Assembly (NCBI RefSeq): GCF_029962835.1
Contig: NC_080578.1
Coordinates: 101,969,759 to 102,033,758 of the forward strand
Length of the DNA: 64,000 nt
Direction: 5' to 3'
From: Magnolia sinica
Lineage: Eukaryota; Streptophyta; Magnoliopsida; Magnoliales; Magnoliaceae
The notes beneath the pieces are model-generated. The model was given only the letters and a program-made list of their open reading frames with translations. It did not search any database and had not been told where the DNA came from. Below, piece by piece: positions 58,801-64,000 of the stretch. The number at the start of each line of letters is the position of its first letter. Positions within the stretch are counted from its first letter, which is position 1. The position numbers and the translations under genes were made by a program.

Positions 58801-59532
58801 TTGAATTTGAACGGTTTCGGGCCCTAATTGTCAACATTCACCAAGAGAAGAATCGGACAATGATTGGAAGTCAACCTGGGAAGAGCAAGCTGGCTAATAG
58901 AGGGGAAAGTGTCAATCCATTCCGTGGAAAGGAGAAATCTGTTGAGCCTGGCTTGAATCGGGGTTCGACGTTCATCAGTCCAAGTAAATTTAGCACCAGA
59001 AAGAGGGAGGTTGACCAGTTGCTGTTGCTGAATCCAGTTCGAGAAAGCGAGCATGGCTGGATTCGCTCCTCCTACGGGAATGTTCCTCAGAGAATCGGAT
59101 AACATTAAAGTCGCCCACGAAACAGCAGGGACCTAAAAATATTTGTATGGAAGTCGTCAATTCATCCCAGAAATTTTGCCTGGCAGCATCATCATTAGGG
59201 CCATACACAACAATGATAAGACAACAAAACGAGGATGACTTATCTTGGAGGAAGATTGCTGTTGAATAAATGCCCGTAACCGATAATTTAAGGTCCCACT
59301 GAGAGGATTTCCAAGCGATAAGAATACCTCCAGAAGAGCCAACAGTGTCCCGAGTGACGAATTTGGCATCATTGGCATGCCATAACAAGGACAGGAGACG
59401 ATCGGAAAAATTAGGGACTTTAGTTTCCTGCAAGCATAAGACGTTCGGGTTCTTACGCCTAATGGAGTCCTTGATGAGCCTCCGCTTCTGCCTGGAGCCC
59501 ACCCCACGAACATTCCAGGAAAAGATTATCAT
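55900..59532 (-). pseudogene. LINE ORF2 (APE endonuclease, RT, zf-RVT), lightly damaged
   Basis: APE-like endonuclease starts at the ATG at 59532: IIFSWNVRGVGSRQKRRLIK, LCLQETK, VVYGPNDD, CFVGDFNVIRF. A frameshift near 59100 and a stop at about 58824 follow, then a frameshift in a run of A near 58690. RT runs 58621-56750 with GPDGFPMSFFQTFW, SEFRPISLIASPCKILAK, a TAG at 57899-57901 where the family has Gln, DIEKAYDHSDW, QGDPLSP and the catalytic FADD (57478-57467). A further frameshift near 56780 leads into zf-RVT (56783-56124; FAWLAARDRILTVANLKKRG, CLCCMNDEETTDHLLVHC). About five disabling changes over 3.6 kb: inactive but young. Confidence 0.92.
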
Positions 59533-59539
59533 TGAGAAA

Positions 59540-61933
59540 TCACTCTGCCCCGAGCTCCCTTATGTCCGTGTCTAGAGGTAGACGCGGGAGAAGTGATAGA
59601 CTGAGATTGTAGGTTGAAGAGCTCCCAATTGGAGAAGGATCGATTCGATTCGATTGTTTGATTGGATTCTTGGTTGAAGGGAGAGGTCTTCCTCTGTCTT
59701 CAATATACTGAAAAAGGCCCACGTAATCTTCTGTCCTGTCACCGAAGGATAAACCTAGAGATCTACCGACGTGGCCGACGGCGTCCCTAATCCACCTCTT
59801 GTTTTGCATTTTATCGAAGATTTCCTCTCTGCTCTTACCCTCCTTAGACAACAATGAACTATCGTTCAGTTGATGAGGGGGTTCAGTTCTCACCTGAAGA
59901 CATTCAGCGATGATAACCTCGCTAGGACCCTCCTCTTGGAACAGAGTCAAGGGTCCCATGTTAGCCCAGTCTTGACTCTTCGAAGCTGTTGTGGAGGGAG
60001 AGGAAGGGCAGGATGAGGCGCCTGGCGTACCTAAGATCAGACTCTCAGAAAAGTCCCCAATAGATTGATTATCTTCCATCCGCGTCGAATGAAGGAGGGG
60101 GTAGGATGTAGACGATGATTTGGGGACAATAGGCGATGGGATTAGATTTCGTGGGAGTGGATCGATGACTGTAATATTAGGCGATTTGCTATGAGGGAGA
60201 CGAATTCGGGTCGAAAGCGGACCCAGATCCACGGACCCGAGTTCATATAGGGACATGAGTCTTGGGGACGCTAAAGTGGAGTCCACGTGGACGGGGGTGG
60301 AACATTCGGTAAGGGCTGCAGAGGATACGTGGCGTCTCTCCTCAATGGACAAATTGTCATCATTAAAGGCTATCGGGAAGTGAAATGGTGGCGGGTGACG
60401 TGTCTGTCTCTCCGTCGTAGGATTATCACGACGCAGGAGATCCGTTGAATGCGAACCACGTGTCGCAAGGTGCAGAGTGTGCCGAAGCTTCTCGCCTAAG
60501 GCATCAGGCGCTTTGGGAATGCAAAAAGATGAACGCCTCGGGGAGCTGTCATGTAACTTGGGAGGTGACAAGTGACTGTCATGCCAGTCTGCGGGTGCAG
60601 GCGCTTTGAAAATACCGTGATCCGGTGCTCCGCCGGTGCATGTATACGGTGCTCCGTCTTCTTCGATGGGATCCTGGCGATGCTCCGAGGAAAAACTGCC
60701 ACTGTCTCTGGTACGCCAAACATCACCCCATCGGAGATGGTTGGTAGAAGGATCTTCTTTTTGAACCGGGAGGAGCACAATCCGATTGTCCGCGTTAACG
60801 CGAATGTGATCGGGGAGAGGGTTCCCTTTCTTCCTTCGGATTCTAGCTCTGATCACTCCTAGCTCGATCCTGAGCTGAGTTTTTGAGTCCATTTCGAGGA
60901 TAAATCCCAGAGAGGAAGTTGCCGCTATAAAAAACTCATCGTACCAAAGTTTCAGCGGAACGTCCCAAATGAGGACCCATATATTTTCTTTTCCAAAGAT
61001 TGAATATTCCTCCCACGACATGATATTAACGATCGGGCCAGCTTTATGGAGGTTACCCACTGTAGAGAGAAGGTCGGGCGTAAGGCCTGGGCAAACTTGA
61101 ACCCAAAGGGCGTTAGAGCTGATGGGTTTCAGATCGGAAATGCCGTATTGAAATCTAGTTTTGTCTTTGATCCAGTCCCTAACAATGGGGATAGACGCCC
61201 CTTCTTTCGTGATGATGACTGCAGATTTGGCCAGGTCTACCCTATTTTTCTCGAACTTCGCTTGATCTATGATAAGGGTGTCATCCGGTAAGTCGTCTCC
61301 TTCTGCTTTGAGAGACTGGTGGGAAGAGTTAAAAATGGGTCCCTCTGATGGCGCGACGGAAAAAGAAGGGTCCGTGGGAGGACTCTTGCCGAGAAGTAAA
61401 GCGTCTTTGAAGGAATGGCCAGAAGTAGGAGCATAGATGATATCAGCTGTAGAGGGAGAAAAGTGCTGCTGACGGGGCTTCGCAATGGGGGTAGACTTAG
61501 GGGCCAAACGTCGTCGGGAAGAGAGATTGGGTAGTGTTTCAGGGCCATATCTAGCTCGTTGGACTAACAATTTCCTGCCATCAAAACTGTCGCCATGGAG
61601 CAATTCCACTGCTCTTGCCAGCTCCGATTCGCTGCTCATACGAATTAAGGCGAAGCCACGATAGACACCAGTAACTTTGTCTCTGGGCATCACCACATCC
61701 ATGACAGCTCCCGCTCGGCCAAAATTTTTTTCGAGGTTGATGGGGTACCATCCTTGCGGGTAGCCTTTAAGAAAAAGAGTGGGGTAGTGGGCGTATTTGC
61801 TTCTACTATTTCCTGTTGGCACCTGTATGCGCTTTTTGGGAAGAACCTTAGTCCACTCTCCTTCCTCATGCTCGATAATGGAGTGATTCTTACCGAGAGC
61901 AAAATCATTGCTATTAAATCTAGGATTTGTCAT
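59540..61933 (-). CDS. LINE ORF1 protein (RRM plus DUF4283-like), intact
   Basis: RNA-binding ORF1 of a plant L1-type LINE, thought to coat the element RNA in its RNP. 797 residues from the ATG at 61933 (MTNPRFNSNDF); the upstream in-frame TTG was rejected. An RRM lies at about 51-129 with TLFLKGYPQGWYPINLEKNF at its start and RNP1-like RGFALIRM (92-99). A DUF4283-like region at about 221-386 contains ALWVQVCPGLTP, IWVLIWDVPLKLWYDEF and LRIELGVIRARI. The C-terminal half is Ser/Pro/His-rich and looks disordered. No CCHC knuckle is visible. No stop interrupts the frame, unlike ORF2. It ends 7 nt before the ORF2 ATG. Confidence 0.88.
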   Translation of the reverse strand: MTNPRFNSNDFALGKNHSIIEHEEGEWTKVLPKKRIQVPTGNSRSKYAHYPTLFLKGYPQGWYPINLEKNFGRAGAVMDVVMPRDKVTGVYRGFALIRMSSESELARAVELLHGDSFDGRKLLVQRARYGPETLPNLSSRRRLAPKSTPIAKPRQQHFSPSTADIIYAPTSGHSFKDALLLGKSPPTDPSFSVAPSEGPIFNSSHQSLKAEGDDLPDDTLIIDQAKFEKNRVDLAKSAVIITKEGASIPIVRDWIKDKTRFQYGISDLKPISSNALWVQVCPGLTPDLLSTVGNLHKAGPIVNIMSWEEYSIFGKENIWVLIWDVPLKLWYDEFFIAATSSLGFILEMDSKTQLRIELGVIRARIRRKKGNPLPDHIRVNADNRIVLLPVQKEDPSTNHLRWGDVWRTRDSGSFSSEHRQDPIEEDGAPYTCTGGAPDHGIFKAPAPADWHDSHLSPPKLHDSSPRRSSFCIPKAPDALGEKLRHTLHLATRGSHSTDLLRRDNPTTERQTRHPPPFHFPIAFNDDNLSIEERRHVSSAALTECSTPVHVDSTLASPRLMSLYELGSVDLGPLSTRIRLPHSKSPNITVIDPLPRNLIPSPIVPKSSSTSYPLLHSTRMEDNQSIGDFSESLILGTPGASSCPSSPSTTASKSQDWANMGPLTLFQEEGPSEVIIAECLQVRTEPPHQLNDSSLLSKEGKSREEIFDKMQNKRWIRDAVGHVGRSLGLSFGDRTEDYVGLFQYIEDRGRPLPSTKNPIKQSNRIDPSPIGSSSTYNLSLSLLPRLPLDTDIRELGAE

Positions 61934-62360
61934 CGTCGAGCGCTCAAATCCTCGCAGCAAATCCTCGTGAAGTTAGGGTGTGTGTGTGTGTAAGGTGTAC
62001 AGTGTTCGGTCCCTGTTCACTCCCTTTTTAATTCCATCCACCTTTAGAAACTGGGGATGTCCAGATCGAGCAGCTTCCTTTCTTGTACAAAAACTAGTGG
62101 CATTTCTGTTATCTCTATTTCGACTTAAAAGATACACACCTTAGGTAGGATCCCATCTGGGATGAAGCTTAGATGTTACCGTTGACCAAAAAACAGAAGT
62201 GTGGATCATACACCTGCAGCCATGCAAGCTTCAACGCATAGAAAACGAAGCTTACTCTGAAATTGACTAACATCGCAATGCAGCTTCTGTATGGTGGGAT
62301 GCATCTTGATGTACGATTTGTATTAAAGAGGCACCCATAGTGGCGGTGTCCCTTCGCTAC

Positions 62361-62388
62361 TCTCTCTCTCTCTCTCTCTCTCTCTCCC
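62361..62388. repeat. (TC)14 microsatellite
   Basis: 28 bp of TC dinucleotide followed by CCCCTCC. Confidence 0.97.
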
Positions 62389-62399
62389 CCTCCTTTTTT

Positions 62400-63540
62400 T
62401 GTTTGATGGCCCCCCTGATGTGTGCATCCATGCCATCAATCACGATGGAGCCCACCTTAGTGTATGTAAGAAATCCATGCCATCCAGCCCCATGTGGGAC
62501 CCACCTGGCTGAACGGATTGGCTAGGCACCTCACACTAGTTATATAGCTGGTGTATTGCCGCCACCAAGCTCTGTGGGTCCCACTGCTGTGACGTTAGCA
62601 AGCTCTGTGGGGCCCACTATGAGGTGATGTTACATCCAGACCGTCCAAAGGGACGGTGGGCCCCAGCAACATCAATTGCTGATAACGTCAGCAAGCTTCG
62701 TGGACCCCACTATAATGTATGTTTTGTATCCCACCGTCCATCCTATTCCAGCTCGTGTGGGGCCCACCCCACACGTGCTGTACGTGTGGGATGGTACCCA
62801 CCTTGATATATGTTTTGTATTCCAGCCGTCCGTTAGAGGGATGGTGGATCCCAGCAGTGTGGTTGTTGCATTGACGTCTGCAAGTTCTGTGGGTCCCACT
62901 GCAGTGACGTCAGCAGGGTCTGTGGGCCTCCACCATGGGTACTGTTATATCCAAACCGTCCATCATCTAGACGTTGACGTCAGCAAGCCATGTGGGGCCT
63001 ACTTTGATGAAGGGTCCTATCTAGCACCATCCAGCAGCTGCTGGACGGTGGGGACCACCATGATGCATGCGTTTCATCCATACTGCCCACCGTCCAGACC
63101 TTGGACGGTGGGGCTAGCCACGATGTACGTGTTTTATCCACCGTCCACGTGGATGTGTGGACACCACCGTGATGTATTTGTTTCATCCACACCGTCCAGA
63201 TTGTGCTGGACGGTGCTATCCAATGTTTGGACGTACTGGATTGTTTGGACGGTGTGGTCTTGCCCCACCTTGATGTATTTATTTCATCCACACCGGCCAG
63301 ATTGTGTTGGACGGTGCTGGACAATGTTTGGATGGTGCTAATTTACCTGGACAATGTTTGGACAATGCTGATTATCATTAGTGGGCCATGTGCCCCATGG
63401 AATGATAGTGTACAGTGATAAACATGTTGCACCTACAACTATTGAAATGATTTTTGGTGTGGTCCAAGCCCACTTGAGGCTCATTGGTGCGGCCCATCCA
63501 TGAGGCCCATCATGATGTATATTTGAGGCCCATGTGATAG
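62400..63540. repeat. Degenerate array of GGCCCACCATGATGTAT units
   Basis: Units of roughly 60-110 bp follow a loose pattern: GACGTCAGCAAGCTCTGTGG, then GNCCCACTATGATGTATGT, then TTTATCCACACCGTCCA. Examples start near 62565, 62600, 62690, 62760, 62880, 62970, 63050, 63105, 63165 and 63260. The same phrase ends the foldback MITEs at 9473, 17875 and 18023. Several units are palindromic (CCGTCCA facing TGGACGG). The ORFs here are repeat artefacts. Confidence 0.7.
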
Positions 63541-64000
63541 GGCCCACCTGCCTTGTATGAGGCCCATATGATGGGGCCCACCTGCTTCAATCTGAAGCCC
63601 ATGGGCAAGGCCCATTGTGATGTATACGAGGCCCATGGGCAAGGCACATTGTGATGTATTCGTGGCCTATGGGCAAGGCCCATTGTGATGTATTTGAGGC
63701 CCAATACGGTGCATGTGAGGCCCATCTTGAGGTATGTGTTGTATATCTACACCAAACCATGGGGCCGTACGATGTATGTGTTTTATCCTTGCTGGACATC
63801 AGCGATGGAGCCCACCATGATATATGCATTGTATATCCTGGTTGTCCATCTAGTGGGGCCTATATGGATTGTGCAGGCCCACCTGCTGCTTGTGCAGGGC
63901 CCACCTTAATGTGTATGTTGTGCATGGCTGCCCACCTATCTTGGTTGAACCATGGGCTGCCTCATGAGGCCCATATGATGTGGCCCATTTGATGTATATT
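63541..64000. repeat. GAGGCCCAT-rich array including three 34-bp units
   Basis: Units 63597-63630, 63631-63664 and 63665-63698 read GCCCATGGGCAAGGCCCATT, then GTGATGTATACGAG, with few changes. On both sides are looser GAGGCCCATNTGATG words up to the right edge of the window. Confidence 0.85.

Larger units (their letters stand above)
55822..62143 (-). mobile_element. Nearly full-length L1-type LINE (6.3 kb)
   Basis: It runs right to left. A T-run at 55822-55830 is the poly-A end. Flanks carry an imperfect target duplication, GGTGGGACCCATCT (55808-55821) and GGTAGGATCCCATCT (62144-62158). Order on the minus strand: leader of about 210 nt, ORF1 (61933-59540), a 7-nt gap, ORF2 from 59532 (endonuclease, RT, zf-RVT), and a short 3' end. 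ORF1 is open; ORF2 has a few stops and frameshifts. It is the most complete and youngest-looking autonomous-type TE in the window. Confidence 0.93.

Noticed and set aside
62676-63341. 221-codon ORF near the right edge
   Set aside because: Built from the degenerate CCACCATGATGTAT array; open by chance in repeats lacking stops.
63597-63698. CRISPR-like regularly spaced repeats
   Set aside because: Units are contiguous 34-bp tandem repeats without unique spacers, in a plant genome.

Overview
This is plant nuclear DNA. Coding exons are interrupted by GT-AG introns, and three recognisable plant genes sit among transposable elements (TEs): L1-type and RTE-type LINEs, Ty3/gypsy fragments, a non-autonomous LTR element, a SINE and many MITEs. 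The genome looks large and TE-rich. A GTGGGCCCACCATGATGTAT-like motif recurs throughout. I cannot name the species; a magnoliid-like angiosperm is only a weak guess from the repeat style.

Layout. 0-9.4 kb: the 5' half of a tRNA m3C methyltransferase gene (METTL2/6, TRM140-like; minus strand, four exons visible, continuing past the left edge), with a LINE, a SINE and small repeats in its introns and a young Mutator-type MITE about 60 bp before its ATG. 10-12 kb: hAT-like MITEs. 12.0-16.3 kb: a structurally complete but pol-less LTR retrotransposon with a 5-bp target duplication. 17.9-19.1 kb: a row of foldback elements. 21.4-31.9 kb: a Ty3/gypsy pol remnant, three LINE pieces and a large inverted/direct repeat complex. 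32-37 kb: nested MITEs, tandem duplications and a (TA)36 tract.

38.0-45.2 kb: a complete clade A PP2C gene (HAB1 type, four coding exons, minus strand) with a 5-kb, TE-filled last intron. 46-52 kb: its upstream region and degenerate repeats. 52.6-53.0 kb: an intact single-exon prefoldin subunit 2 gene, with another Mutator-type MITE about 100 bp before its ATG. 54.7-55.0 kb: an RTE LINE scrap. 55.8-62.1 kb: a nearly full-length L1-type LINE with an intact ORF1 and a lightly damaged ORF2. 62.2-64.0 kb: a degenerate array of the GGCCCACCATGATGTAT motif.

The three host genes have unrelated jobs (tRNA modification, abscisic acid signalling, chaperone assembly) and form no operon or pathway. I found no defence system, CRISPR array or biosynthetic cluster. 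The most notable signals are TE structures placed where they could affect gene expression, an LTR that seems to have grown by capturing its own polypurine tract, a hairpin tandem array, and a (TG)20 tract beside the donor of the PP2C intron whose retention is regulated in Arabidopsis HAB1. All family calls come from reading translations by eye; no database search was possible.
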